A DNA stretch of 64,000 nt from Thalassotalea_A litorea (GCF_043642205.1 NZ_JBHZSG010000012.1:1-64000), one strand, 5' to 3'; positions 18,020 through 27,117 are shown, numbered from the stretch's first letter. Notes: generated by a model not told the origin, from the letters alone. A program made the numbers and translations.

Positions 18020-18994
18020 TTAAATAAAAAACTTTTTACTCGAACCCATGTTGATTCGCCGTTCTCGGTTTTGAATCTCGCAAAGATGAGTAAGAGATAC
18101 TTTATGGCCGGCAGGACCTCTAAAGTGAAACTCAAACCTTGTGGTCAAACTCAGCCAACTTTGCGATGAAATATTTAGTCTTGCCAAGATGTTAGGCGCA
18201 TTAGAGTCTATATATCCACAGTTTTTATCTTTAATGACTCTACTGGTGAGATCCAGTAAATTTAAATAATCTTCAAATTTAAACGGTAGCCCTGAAGGCA
18301 TATTTTCCTTGGCGTCACCAACAAATTTCATCAATTTTTCAGGTTGCCTACCTTTCAAAGCTGATGAAACTCTTCTTCGGATACTTGTGTACATCGATGT
18401 TTCTGGTGTTTGAGCTATACCAGCCCTTAGCGGATTTAAATCAACATAGGTCATACAAGCAGCCAGTGCAGGCTCATCCAATAGAGCCTGACTCATAAAT
18501 CGCCCTTCCCAAAATCGCCCCGTGCAATTATCTTCAGCATTTGCCATCCTGGCAATTGGTTCATTTAATAAGCGCATGAACCAGCTGATATCAAATAACC
18601 GATTTCGATAAGTTGTGATAGTAGCGTTGAGCGTTGCTACAAGCGATTCAGAAATATGTCCTGCCTCGATAAATTGTTGAGTGATTAATGTACCTTTGCA
18701 TACCCTGTGCCAACGATGGATAACCTCCGTATCGCTTAATGCTTCGGCTTTGTTTTTGTCGACGTGCAACACGAGGTGACAATGGTTTGTCATAACCGCG
18801 TACGCACAAATATCGATGCAGAAAATTTCAGATAGGAACAGCAACCTTCTTTCAACCCATTCGCGCCGGTGTTCAAAACTTTTATTAGAAAATTTATCTT
18901 TTCCGCACAAAAATGCGCGTCGTACACAACGACTGACGCAATGGTAATAAGGGGTTGCTTGAAGGCAAATCTGCCTACTTCTTGGGTTTGGCAT
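18020..18994 (-). CDS. REP-associated-type tyrosine transposase (Y1/HUH, RAYT-like)
   Basis: 324-aa single-strand DNA transposase of the IS200-like Y1 superfamily. From ATG 18994 the HUH motif is H71-C-H73 (TNHCHLVLH), and the probable nucleophile is Y183 in MTYVDLNPLRAG, a hallmark of RAYT-type enzymes. AGGAG lies about 7 nt upstream of this ATG, which fixes the start; a TTG frame reaches 19045. RAYTs are single-copy domesticated relatives that nick and move short palindromic repeats. Here the gene is bounded by inverted clusters of TGGRTGTCT that recur elsewhere in the window. The coding region looks intact. Confidence 0.85.
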   Translation of the reverse strand: MPNPRSRQICLQATPYYHCVSRCVRRAFLCGKDKFSNKSFEHRREWVERRLLFLSEIFCIDICAYAVMTNHCHLVLHVDKNKAEALSDTEVIHRWHRVCKGTLITQQFIEAGHISESLVATLNATITTYRNRLFDISWFMRLLNEPIARMANAEDNCTGRFWEGRFMSQALLDEPALAACMTYVDLNPLRAGIAQTPETSMYTSIRRRVSSALKGRQPEKLMKFVGDAKENMPSGLPFKFEDYLNLLDLTSRVIKDKNCGYIDSNAPNILARLNISSQSWLSLTTRFEFHFRGPAGHKVSLTHLCEIQNRERRINMGSSKKFFI

Positions 18995-19094
18995 CATTCC
19001 ACTCCTTGGAATTGAGATATACCTTGAGGATAGCTTCACATGCAATCTGTGCCAGTCAGTTTTTTTGGATAGCTCAAATATGAATTTTATTTAA

Positions 19095-19170
19095 GCGTGG
19101 GTGTCTTATTAATGGAAGTATTAGGGTGGGTGTCTAAAGAGTAAAAAGTGCGTTACTGTGGATGTCTATT
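19095..19170 (+). repeat. Right flank of RAYT module: three TGGRTGTCT motifs
   Basis: Copies with TGTCT starting at 19102, 19131 and 19163 in direct orientation (GCGTGGGTGTCTTATT, GGTGGGTGTCTAAAG and TGTGGATGTCTATTT). They mirror the left cluster. The last copy touches the terminator of the bkd operon. Confidence 0.75.
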
Positions 19171-19196
19171 TAAAACAAAGCCCGCAAAAGCGGGCT
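19171..19196 (-). terminator. Terminator of the bkd operon
   Basis: AGCCCGC-AAAA-GCGGGCT hairpin (19179-19196). On the minus strand it is followed by TTGTTTTA. It lies 17 nt beyond the bkdB stop. Confidence 0.8.
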
Positions 19197-19212
19197 GTGT
19201 AGTCGATTGTCA

Positions 19213-20829
19213 CTAGCTCATATGCATCAGCATTAAGTTTGGATTTTCCAGAAATGATTTCCAAAGATTACTAAAACGGGCAATTGTACCGCCGTCTATA
19301 ATACGGTGGTCTCCGGACCAGCTAACCTGCATAATTGCACGAGCCTGAACATCTCCATTCTCATCAAACCGTGGTAATGTCTGAACTTTACCTAACGCAA
19401 CGATAGCAACTTCTGGTTTGTTAATAATTGGCGTTGCAACGGTACCACCTATTGCGCCAATATTAGAGATGCTAATGGTGCCGCCTTTTAAATCCGCGGC
19501 TGCCACCCTGCCATCGCGTGCAGCATGGGTTAAACGCATCACTTCTTTTGCAACGTCAACAATGGACTTACCTTGCACTTGCTTAATATTCGGCACTAAT
19601 AACCCTAACTTAGAATCGACTGCCATCCCAATGTTATGATCGTCAAAATAAGTTAGCTCCGTACAATCATCATTAGGTTGCGAATTCATCACCGGGAATT
19701 CCCTAAGGGCCAGTGACATTGCCTTAATAAAGAAAGGCATCATCGTAACTTTAATGTCCTGTTTGGCATACTCGCTCTTGACCGACTTTCGTAATGCAAT
19801 CAGATCCGTTAAATCGATTTCCTCACAGTAAGTAAAGTGAGGGATGGTCGATACCGATGCAGTCATGGCTTTAGCCATTGCCGCTTTCACGCCTCGGATA
19901 GGCTCAACTCTTGTGTTACCCGAAACACAAACTGGCGCGGATTCAACCGTTGGGGCTGCAGACGGCTGCACTTGTGAACCACTTTGAGAGAATTTCACTA
20001 CATCTTCTTTGTAGACGCGCCCTTTAGGGCCACTACCTGGAACCAGATGAATATCGACGAACATTTCTCTGGCAACTCGGCGAACTGCCGGGCTCGCTAA
20101 AGCTTTACCACTGGCGACTTTACTATTTACCGGCTGAGAAACATGGGTGTCTTGTTTATCATCTTGTTTAACAGTTTTCGAAGCGTGGGTGTCTTGATTA
20201 ACTTGTTGTTGTGATTCTGCAACTGAACTTGTGGCAACGCTTGCGTCTGCTGCACCCTGATGTTCAATAGCGAACAGAGGCTCATGAACTTTAGCAACAT
20301 CGCCTTTAGCATAATAAAGCTTAACGACTTTGCCGGCATATTTGGCCGGGATCTGTACCAAAGCTTTGTCGGTCATCACATCAACAACCGCCTGATCTTC
20401 TTCAATGATATCGCCTTCACGAACCAACCATTCAACAATTTCGCATTCGACAATGCCTTCACCAATATCCGGTAGAATAAAGTCTTCTGTTTGATTCGAG
20501 CCAGCAGGACAAGAATCACTGGCAATCACGGTTTCCAGCGCAGGCACATCGCTGATATTCTCACCGTTCGTTTTCACGTCCGCTTCATCACCTTGTGTGG
20601 TCATCGCAAACAACGGTGAGTGTACCTTAGCAATTTCGCCCTGCTTATAATAAAGCTTTTCAACAACACCGGAATACATTGCCGGAATTTGCACTAAGGC
20701 TTTGTCGGTCATTACATCAGCAACGGGTTGATCTTCTTCAATACGATCTCCCTCTTTCACTAGCCACTCTACGAGTTCACACTCAACAATGCCTTCGCCG
20801 ATATCCGGTAAGATAAAATCAATACTCAT
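19213..20829 (-). CDS. bkdB: Branched-chain 2-oxoacid dehydrogenase E2 (dihydrolipoyl acyltransferase)
   Basis: 538-aa E2 core of the branched-chain 2-oxoacid dehydrogenase complex, which transfers isobutyryl and related groups to CoA. Two lipoyl domains (about 1-78 and 115-192) carry the lipoyl lysines K43 and K155, each in MTDKALVQIPA. A linker at 193-240 contains the duplicated QDTHAS/QDTHVS. The E3-binding domain is at 244-280, and the acyltransferase domain follows with H508 and D512 in DHRIIDG. Start ATG 20829 has AGGGGG 7 nt upstream; a GTG at 20832 is in frame. It is the last gene of the operon and ends near a terminator. Repeat-derived sequence in the linker is described separately. 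Confidence 0.95.
   Translation of the reverse strand: MSIDFILPDIGEGIVECELVEWLVKEGDRIEEDQPVADVMTDKALVQIPAMYSGVVEKLYYKQGEIAKVHSPLFAMTTQGDEADVKTNGENISDVPALETVIASDSCPAGSNQTEDFILPDIGEGIVECEIVEWLVREGDIIEEDQAVVDVMTDKALVQIPAKYAGKVVKLYYAKGDVAKVHEPLFAIEHQGAADASVATSSVAESQQQVNQDTHASKTVKQDDKQDTHVSQPVNSKVASGKALASPAVRRVAREMFVDIHLVPGSGPKGRVYKEDVVKFSQSGSQVQPSAAPTVESAPVCVSGNTRVEPIRGVKAAMAKAMTASVSTIPHFTYCEEIDLTDLIALRKSVKSEYAKQDIKVTMMPFFIKAMSLALREFPVMNSQPNDDCTELTYFDDHNIGMAVDSKLGLLVPNIKQVQGKSIVDVAKEVMRLTHAARDGRVAAADLKGGTISISNIGAIGGTVATPIINKPEVAIVALGKVQTLPRFDENGDVQARAIMQVSWSGDHRIIDGGTIARFSNLWKSFLENPNLMLMHMS
20138..20200 (-). repeat. Two repeat-family copies inside the bkdB linker
   Basis: TGGGTGTCT occurs at 20144-20152 and 20186-20194, 42 nt apart, in the contexts AAACATGGGTGTCTTG and AGCGTGGGTGTCTTGATTAA. 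These contexts match units of the array at 36831-37150 and the transposase flank. In the coding frame the copies read QDTHVS and QDTHAS; the spacing of 14 codons keeps the frame open. Confidence 0.7.
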
Positions 20830-20838
20830 CACAACCCC

Positions 20839-21816
20839 CTAGTAATTCACTGAGGCCATAATGGCTTCAAAGGTTTTCAATTCATCTGGCATATATTCTT
20901 TTTCATGTGCCAATGGGAATGGCGTATCCAGACCACATACTCGGGTGATTGGCGATTCCAGGTGTAAGAAACATTCTGATTGAATCGTTGCAGCAATTTC
21001 TCCTGCAAATCCACCGGTCAATGGAGCTTCGTGGTTAATCAGCAGACGACCGGTTTTAATAACAGAGTTAGCAACGGTTTCCACATCCCACGGCAAGATT
21101 GACCGTAAGTCGATAATTTCACAAGAAACCCCTTGCTTTTCAGCCATCTTGGCCGCTTTTTCCAAGGTTTCCATTTGTGCGCCCCAACCAAGTAAAGAGA
21201 TATCAGAGCCTGTCGAGACCACTTCGGCTTTGCCAAGTGGTATTTGATAATCCTCTTCGGGCACTTCACCAACGGATGCGCGATATAACTTTTTCGGTTC
21301 GAAGAATACCACGGGGTTATCGTCACGAATTGACGCAAGCAATAATCCTTTGGCTTGATATGGGTTTCTTGGCACCACAATTTTCAGGCCTGGAGTGTGG
21401 GCAAAATAGGCTTCAGGAGACTGACTGTGATACAAACCACCGGCAATGCCGCCACCATATGGGGTACGAATGGTCAATTTTCCAACATCAAATTCATTGC
21501 CACTGCGGTAACGGAATTTTGCACTTTCATTCACAATTTGGTCAAAGGCCGGAAAAATATAATCTGCGAATTGAATTTCGGCAATCGGCAAACTCCCTTG
21601 CGCCGCAAGTCCGTTGGCAAAACCTATAATCCCCTGCTCTGTCAACGGCGTGTTAAAGCAGCGGGCTTTACCATATTTCTCTTGGAGATTACTGGTTGCC
21701 CTAAAAACGCCACCAAAATGGCCAACATCTTCACCAAAACACACGGCGGAGTCGTTCTCGGCCATTGCGATATCCAACGCATTATTAATCGCTTGTAATA
21801 AATTCATTTGCGCCAT
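20839..21816 (-). CDS. bkdA2: Branched-chain 2-oxoacid dehydrogenase E1 beta subunit
   Basis: 325-aa beta subunit of the heterotetrameric thiamine-diphosphate E1. Transketolase-like pyrimidine-binding domain at about residues 4-180 (GEDVGHFGGVFRAT, FNTPLTEQGIIGFANG, EIQFADYIFPAFDQI) and C-terminal transketolase domain to about 315 (LINHEAPLTGGFAGEI). The family Glu that activates the thiamine ring is present in LTEQG. It is cotranscribed with E1 alpha (3-nt gap) and E2 (9-nt gap). Confidence 0.95.
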   Translation of the reverse strand: MAQMNLLQAINNALDIAMAENDSAVCFGEDVGHFGGVFRATSNLQEKYGKARCFNTPLTEQGIIGFANGLAAQGSLPIAEIQFADYIFPAFDQIVNESAKFRYRSGNEFDVGKLTIRTPYGGGIAGGLYHSQSPEAYFAHTPGLKIVVPRNPYQAKGLLLASIRDDNPVVFFEPKKLYRASVGEVPEEDYQIPLGKAEVVSTGSDISLLGWGAQMETLEKAAKMAEKQGVSCEIIDLRSILPWDVETVANSVIKTGRLLINHEAPLTGGFAGEIAATIQSECFLHLESPITRVCGLDTPFPLAHEKEYMPDELKTFEAIMASVNY

Positions 21817-21819
21817 GGA

Positions 21820-23001
21820 CTAAAATCTCCCTGCGGTAGTTGGATAAGCGTCCGGGTATTTACGAATATGCTCTTTTAACTGCTCGAGTTGCTTTTCGAG
21901 AGCTGGCGTTGCCTGATCATAGACATCCGTTATCAATTCTTCGATTCCAGGCTTGGCGATTTTCTCGGCAACTTTCACCGCACTCAACACCTCGTCACGA
22001 AGCTGTTCAAATAATGCCGATTCTTGTTCTTCATCCCACCATTTCTGCTTTAACATCCAGTTCTTCATGCGTAGGATTGGATCATGGTCTGCCCATTTAG
22101 CTTCCTCTTCCCGGGTACGATAACCACTTGGATCATCCGAGGTGGAGTGGGCACCTAATCGGTACGACATGGCTTCAATTAACACCGGTTGATTGTGTTC
22201 TAATGCATAGGCTCGGGCCATCTGCGTTGCTTTCAGAACCGCAAGAATATCGTTTCCATCTATACGCAGGGTTTTAATGCCATAGCCTGCGCCTCTTGAT
22301 GCAATACCATTACCCGCATATTGTTCGTTAGACGGCGTGGATATCGCATAACCATTGTTACGGCAGAAAAAGATAACCGGTGCTTGATGCACCGCAGCCA
22401 TATTCAAACCCGCATGAAAGTCACCTTCAGAGGCGGCCCCCTCACCGAAATAGCAAATGGTACAACGCTCTTTGCCTTGCAGCTTTTGACCATACGCATA
22501 GCCTGCAGCTTGAGGTATTTGGGTCCCTAGCGGCGACGAAATCGTCATATAATGCAACGCCTCAGAACCGTAATGGATAGGCATTTGTCGGCCTTTTCCT
22601 AATTCCAGCTCATTGGAAAACATCTGATTCATAAATTGTTCAAGGCGAAAGCCTCGATACATGAGTGCACCCTGTTCTCGATATTGCGCCATGATCATAT
22701 CTTCATCGTGCAAGCCCGCTGCGCTACCAACACTTGCCGCCTCTTCACCTAATGCCGCCATATAAAAGCTCACCCGGCCCTGGCGTTGCGCTGCAATCAT
22801 GCGTTCATCCAGCACTCGATGAAAAGCTAACGTTTGATAAATTTTCGTCGCTAGATCCTGATTAATATCGGGTAGATCCGCACCTTTATAGACACTACCG
22901 TCCTGTTTGAGAATTTTGAGTATCGGGATATCGATAGAATGACCATCGATGAAATCGGCGGAATGCACTTCACGACTCGATTTATAGATTTGTGTATCCA
23001 T
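21820..23001 (-). CDS. bkdA1: Branched-chain 2-oxoacid dehydrogenase E1 alpha subunit
   Basis: 393-aa alpha subunit. The thiamine-diphosphate/Mg motif runs from GEGAASEGDFHAG to NNGYAIST (GDG-x-NN type, with GEG at the first position), and the phosphorylation-loop-like region YRLGAHSTSDDPS is present. It performs oxidative decarboxylation of 2-oxoisovalerate, 2-oxoisocaproate and 3-methyl-2-oxovalerate with the beta subunit, supplying branched acyl-CoA for catabolism and branched fatty acids. It is the first gene of the operon. No E3 (lpd) gene or regulator is visible next to it, so E3 is presumably shared with other complexes. Confidence 0.95.
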   Translation of the reverse strand: MDTQIYKSSREVHSADFIDGHSIDIPILKILKQDGSVYKGADLPDINQDLATKIYQTLAFHRVLDERMIAAQRQGRVSFYMAALGEEAASVGSAAGLHDEDMIMAQYREQGALMYRGFRLEQFMNQMFSNELELGKGRQMPIHYGSEALHYMTISSPLGTQIPQAAGYAYGQKLQGKERCTICYFGEGAASEGDFHAGLNMAAVHQAPVIFFCRNNGYAISTPSNEQYAGNGIASRGAGYGIKTLRIDGNDILAVLKATQMARAYALEHNQPVLIEAMSYRLGAHSTSDDPSGYRTREEEAKWADHDPILRMKNWMLKQKWWDEEQESALFEQLRDEVLSAVKVAEKIAKPGIEELITDVYDQATPALEKQLEQLKEHIRKYPDAYPTTAGRF

Positions 23002-23359
23002 AAGCGTCTCTTGTTGTCTGGCTTAATCCAATTGCTGTTGTTCTATTTATCAAGTGCTTGACGTGCAAGCTCCTTATCACAATGCAGCAATGGCATTTTG
23101 AATTTTTGCTTAATTTAGGGCCACGATAATTATTGTTAGTAATCCAGTATCAAGGTAAGTAGCGGACGTCTTACCATTGGATTTGCCGGTAAAATTAGAG
23201 TCTTTATTCGACTCCAGACCGCGTGGCTCCTCCTTTTAAGGATTGCCAAGACTTTACGATCCGCCAATATTACTTGCAATAAAGCCTCTGAATTAGGCAA
23301 AGGAAGAGTAAGATAAGTGGAAGTTTAGGTTTACACTTAGCGGGGATGACCTGACTAAA
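23002..23359. other. Intergenic region upstream of bkdA1
   Basis: About 360 nt without a supportable gene. It should hold the bkd promoter, but no clear pair of -35/-10 boxes or operator palindrome was identified. A GACCTGA-CTAAA-TCAGGTC hairpin (23348-23366) overlaps the astE stop codon and has no T-run. Confidence 0.5.
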
Positions 23360-24433
23360 TCAGGTCGTCAATTTGGCTGGTACTACCGTGAGTAAAGCGC
23401 GTTGGCCCAATGCCACATTGGCATTCGGAAAAATGATTGCTTCTCCCGGTTGAGAGATTTCGTGAGCGGTGTCGCCATCGTTTGCGATAACATAACCAAC
23501 CGGAAAATCAGTGAAGTTTTCCACGTCATCGGCAAAATTAAGTACAAAATTCTCTTCGGTTCGGTTTATGGTCTTATAAATTTCGAATAGATTCAGTTCT
23601 GCTGCATCAAATGTTCCAAAATCCGGGTTATGTTCCGAAATTAGGGCCCGCAAGGTTTTGTTAATCTGCGCAAAATCTTCTGGTTTGTTTTCCCCAAATG
23701 GCCTGACTTTGCCAAGCTCTACGGTAAACGCGTGGGCACAACATTCGTTGACCGAGAAATAGCTAAACGTCGTTGTTGGGCTATTGGAAAGCAATATGGT
23801 ATTGACGCCACTAGCATAGAGAAATTGCAGTTGCTGCTTGTCCCGCGGTTTGCCATGATTAAACGGGTAAACGGCGAACTTATCATTCTTAGAGCCTCGG
23901 ATCGCAGTATGCAGATCATAGTGAAGGCGCTGACGCTCGTCGTCAATATTTCCACCTTGATCAAAGAAGTCTCTGACGTAGTCCTCTAGTGCTTTGGCGC
24001 GCCTGCGCTCCTGATTCGCCAACCCAACATCATCACTGTGGGCACCACTAAACAGACGATTGAGATTTTCTTCAACAAACCTGCTGCCTAAATTTATCGC
24101 CGGTGGATTACCAAACAAGAACAACACCCGTTGAGTCAAAGACAATTGTCCGTGCAGTAACTCTTTTATCAATTGCTGACATATTTCAATCGGCGCCGTT
24201 TCATTACCGTGTACGCCGCAGGAGAGCACCAGATCACGATGCGTTGGTTTGCCTACCGGTTCAAAGCAGATAACCCCAGTATCTAAGACACTTACCTGAG
24301 TTTGGGATGCCTGTTCATTAAGATAAAACGTGAAGGGCCGTTCAATGTTTTCAGGGTTTTCACGAGTAAAAGAAAGAAAGTCGCCGCTTTTTATCAGTTG
24401 TTGAGGATAGTCCGTCACAATACTTCTTGTCAT
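23360..24433 (-). CDS. astE: Succinylglutamate desuccinylase
   Basis: 357-aa zinc hydrolase of the AstE/aspartoacylase family, which releases succinate and glutamate in the last step of the arginine succinyltransferase pathway. Zinc-binding HGNE (H75, E78) and H175 (YDLHTAIRGS) are seen. The catalytic glutamate is in FTVELGKVRPFG, near residue 235. Start ATG 24433; an in-frame TTG lies one codon upstream. The other ast genes are not in this window, so it stands apart from any astCADB operon here. Confidence 0.93.
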   Translation of the reverse strand: MTRSIVTDYPQQLIKSGDFLSFTRENPENIERPFTFYLNEQASQTQVSVLDTGVICFEPVGKPTHRDLVLSCGVHGNETAPIEICQQLIKELLHGQLSLTQRVLFLFGNPPAINLGSRFVEENLNRLFSGAHSDDVGLANQERRRAKALEDYVRDFFDQGGNIDDERQRLHYDLHTAIRGSKNDKFAVYPFNHGKPRDKQQLQFLYASGVNTILLSNSPTTTFSYFSVNECCAHAFTVELGKVRPFGENKPEDFAQINKTLRALISEHNPDFGTFDAAELNLFEIYKTINRTEENFVLNFADDVENFTDFPVGYVIANDGDTAHEISQPGEAIIFPNANVALGQRALLTVVPAKLTT

Positions 24434-24513
24434 CAAAAAAATGTTAATGGCATTTTAGGTGAAAAAACCTGGCCTTGCACTTTTTACGTGCAAGGGGTTG
24501 GTATAAATCAATA

Positions 24514-26661
24514 TTAACTCGCCGTGACTTTGCCAGGTGTTAATGAATGCGGATAAAGCTTGCCGTCATTAAGTTCATATAAAGTTTCCGCACAATTGAG
24601 GGTTTCCTGACGGTGAGCAATAGCGACCCGAGTCATTTCCAACCTGGCTAATTGTTCACTGATTTCTTTTTCATTCACGTTGTCCAGGTGGCTAGTGGCT
24701 TCATCCATAAAAAGAATTGCCGGCTGTTTGTATAAGGCTCGAGCCAGTAAAACTCTTTGCATCTGTCCGCCAGATAGTGTCGCCCCCATATCCCCGACAA
24801 CGCTGTGATATCCCATAGTCATCTTCTGGATATCTTTATGGATGGCGGCAGCCCTTGCACACTGTTCGATTCTCAACATACTTGGATTTGGGTCAAAAAA
24901 GCAAATATTGTCGGCGATAGAACCGGATAGTAATGTATCTTCTTGCAAAACACCGGCAATATGCCGTCGGTAATTTAATAATCCCAGACGCGTGATGTCC
25001 TGACCGTCAAGCAGCACAGCGCCAGATGTAGGCTGTAATAAGCCAAGCATGATTTTCATCAAGGTTGACTTACCGGCACCGGAGGGTCCGGATATTGCGA
25101 TGGATTCACCTGGTAGCACGGTCAAGTTAATATTATCCAATAAAGGACGATTCGCCTTTCCGGTTTGTTGATAACAAAAGCTGACGTTAACCAGTTTCAG
25201 TTCACCTTTTAGCGAAGATAAAGGTTGTGAGCCCTGTCGATGTTTTTCCTCTTCATAAAGAGCGATATCGGCAATTCTATCTAGGTGCAATCGCATCATT
25301 TTAAATTGAATAATCTGCTCAATCAGACCAATCATTCTTGCGGTGAATTGATTTTTATAGGCAATGAACGCCAATAGCATCCCCACGGTCAGTGTTGCTG
25401 ACATGACCATGCCAGCGGCAAGAAAAATAACCACTACATTTTCCATGCCAAATAAAAATTTGTTGCTTGTATCAAAGCTTATATTCAGACGCCCCAGACG
25501 TATTTCGTGATTGATAACGTCCACATACTTATTTTGCCAGATATCCTGACGACTGGATTCCTGAGCAAAAAGCTTAATCGTTTGCATGCCCCGGGCCGTT
25601 TCTAAAAAGTGGCTTTGTTCTTTAGCGCAGCTTTGGATCAATTCCTCAGAAACCCGATTTAATGGCCGGTACAAGCTAAACCGAATCAACGCATAAACGC
25701 CAACGATCGCAATAACAATAAAGGTGAGTTTAACTGAGTAAACAAACATCATAATCAATAGGGCAACAGACATTACGCCATCGACCATGGTAGTGACCAG
25801 TCCGGTAGTTATACGCTCTCGAATATGTGCAAGACTGCCAAACCGGGAGACCAAATCACCAATATGACGGGCTTCAAAAAAAGCCATCGGCAAGCGCAAC
25901 AGGTGCGCCATCAGATTGATCCCCATTTGTAAATTCAAGGCACTTGAAAGGCGAAGTATTAGCCATGATCTGGCAACCGTAACGATGCTGGAAAATAACA
26001 CCAGCAACCCAAACCCCAAAGCCAGCACCGCCAGGAAAGACTGGTCGAAACTCACCAAAACCTCATCAACCACCCATTGCATATAATACGGCGTCAATAG
26101 GGTAAAAAACTGTAGGATAAGTGATAACGATAAAAGTTTGGCCACACCTGGTAATATCCCAGTACTTTTTGACCAGAGTTGGAAAAATTTCAGTCGAGAC
26201 TTTTCCTGTTGTTGAACAAAGCTCGCCGTTGGTGTTAATTCCAGACAAATGCCAGTGAAGTGTTGCGAAAATTGCTTTCGTGTTACCCGATAACAACCCT
26301 TGCCGGGATCATGGATATGAAAGTGGGCTTTGTTTCCATTCCCACTTACCCGGCTAAGTACCACAAAGTGATTCATATCCCAGTGCAACACACAGGGAAG
26401 CTTAAGTTTACCAACATCCTCTAGTGGGCATTGTAGCGCCCTACAGGATAATTGCAGTTGTTCAGCAAGTGCAATCATTTGTTGCAAGGTCATGCCAGTG
26501 GTGCCGACAGATTGGCGCTTTCTCATGGATGCCATATCCAGAGTATGGCCAAAATAGTTAGCGATCATTGCGATGCAAGCTAACCCGCACTCAGCAATCT
26601 CCGTTTGCAATATCAGCGGAACTTTTCGTGACATTGAAAAGTTTAATACGGATGCAGCCAT
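24514..26661 (-). CDS. C39 peptidase-containing ABC exporter (bacteriocin/microcin type)
   Basis: 715-aa polypeptide with three modules. An N-terminal C39 peptidase (1-135) has catalytic C25 in AECGLAC, H98 (DMNHFVVL) and D118 (HDPGKG). A six-helix ABC exporter membrane domain spans about 165-440. The nucleotide-binding domain has Walker A GPSGAGKST near 520, signature LSGGQMQR and Walker B ILFMDEATSHLD. Such exporters cut leaders after a double glycine and secrete the core peptide. A matching precursor lies at 27118-27294 and an HlyD adaptor at 27454-28788; the outer-membrane TolC partner is elsewhere. This is the last gene of a four-gene minus-strand cluster. Confidence 0.95.
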   Translation of the reverse strand: MAASVLNFSMSRKVPLILQTEIAECGLACIAMIANYFGHTLDMASMRKRQSVGTTGMTLQQMIALAEQLQLSCRALQCPLEDVGKLKLPCVLHWDMNHFVVLSRVSGNGNKAHFHIHDPGKGCYRVTRKQFSQHFTGICLELTPTASFVQQQEKSRLKFFQLWSKSTGILPGVAKLLSLSLILQFFTLLTPYYMQWVVDEVLVSFDQSFLAVLALGFGLLVLFSSIVTVARSWLILRLSSALNLQMGINLMAHLLRLPMAFFEARHIGDLVSRFGSLAHIRERITTGLVTTMVDGVMSVALLIMMFVYSVKLTFIVIAIVGVYALIRFSLYRPLNRVSEELIQSCAKEQSHFLETARGMQTIKLFAQESSRQDIWQNKYVDVINHEIRLGRLNISFDTSNKFLFGMENVVVIFLAAGMVMSATLTVGMLLAFIAYKNQFTARMIGLIEQIIQFKMMRLHLDRIADIALYEEEKHRQGSQPLSSLKGELKLVNVSFCYQQTGKANRPLLDNINLTVLPGESIAISGPSGAGKSTLMKIMLGLLQPTSGAVLLDGQDITRLGLLNYRRHIAGVLQEDTLLSGSIADNICFFDPNPSMLRIEQCARAAAIHKDIQKMTMGYHSVVGDMGATLSGGQMQRVLLARALYKQPAILFMDEATSHLDNVNEKEISEQLARLEMTRVAIAHRQETLNCAETLYELNDGKLYPHSLTPGKVTAS

Positions 26662-26707
26662 TTGACTCTCCTTAGTCGTGTGACTGGTTGAATAAGTTGA
26701 CGCGAGT

Positions 26708-27052
26708 TTATGCCTGACTATGTTTACTCGGGTCTGCTGTTATCAAGGTCGACAACATAATATTTAAAGATGACGTAATAATCGTGATCCTTATTCCCTG
26801 CACAACACTATAAAGTGCCAAAAGGCCTATCACTCCAGTTGCAAACGTATTTCCCTGCATAAAAATGAATAAAAAGGTAAGTAACAGAGCGAGCAGAATA
26901 TGTCTGAACACGCCATTTCGAATCTGATATTTTCCATCATGCTCTTCGATGTAAATATTCTCCCTAGGAAAGTGATTTATCTTAACGACATTATTAGGCT
27001 CAAGAGTGCAATTAAGACCCGACTTATCCAATACAGCCATCAAAGATTCCAT
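26708..27052 (-). CDS. Small membrane protein of the exporter locus, possible immunity protein
   Basis: 114-aa protein that matches no family I recognise. Residues 1-48 are soluble and mildly charged (KINHFPRENIYIEEHDGKY). Two hydrophobic segments follow at about 50-66 and 70-88 (HILLALLLTFLFIFMQG and ATGVIGLLALYSVVQG), then a third, amphipathic stretch at about 90-103. It lies between the GG-leader peptide and its exporter on the same strand. Small membrane proteins in that position often give self-immunity to class II microcins. That role is inference from position and topology; it could instead be an accessory factor of the exporter. Confidence 0.7.
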   Translation of the reverse strand: MESLMAVLDKSGLNCTLEPNNVVKINHFPRENIYIEEHDGKYQIRNGVFRHILLALLLTFLFIFMQGNTFATGVIGLLALYSVVQGIRITIITSSLNIMLSTLITADPSKHSQA

Positions 27053-27117
27053 TGATTAATCCCTTTTTCTATTTGAATAAAGGCATGAAACATGCCTTTA
27101 TTACTGTCTACAAAAAT

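Noticed and set aside
17960..18169. Plus-strand frame over the end of the transposase gene
   Set aside because: It is largely antisense to the transposase coding region and has no independent support.
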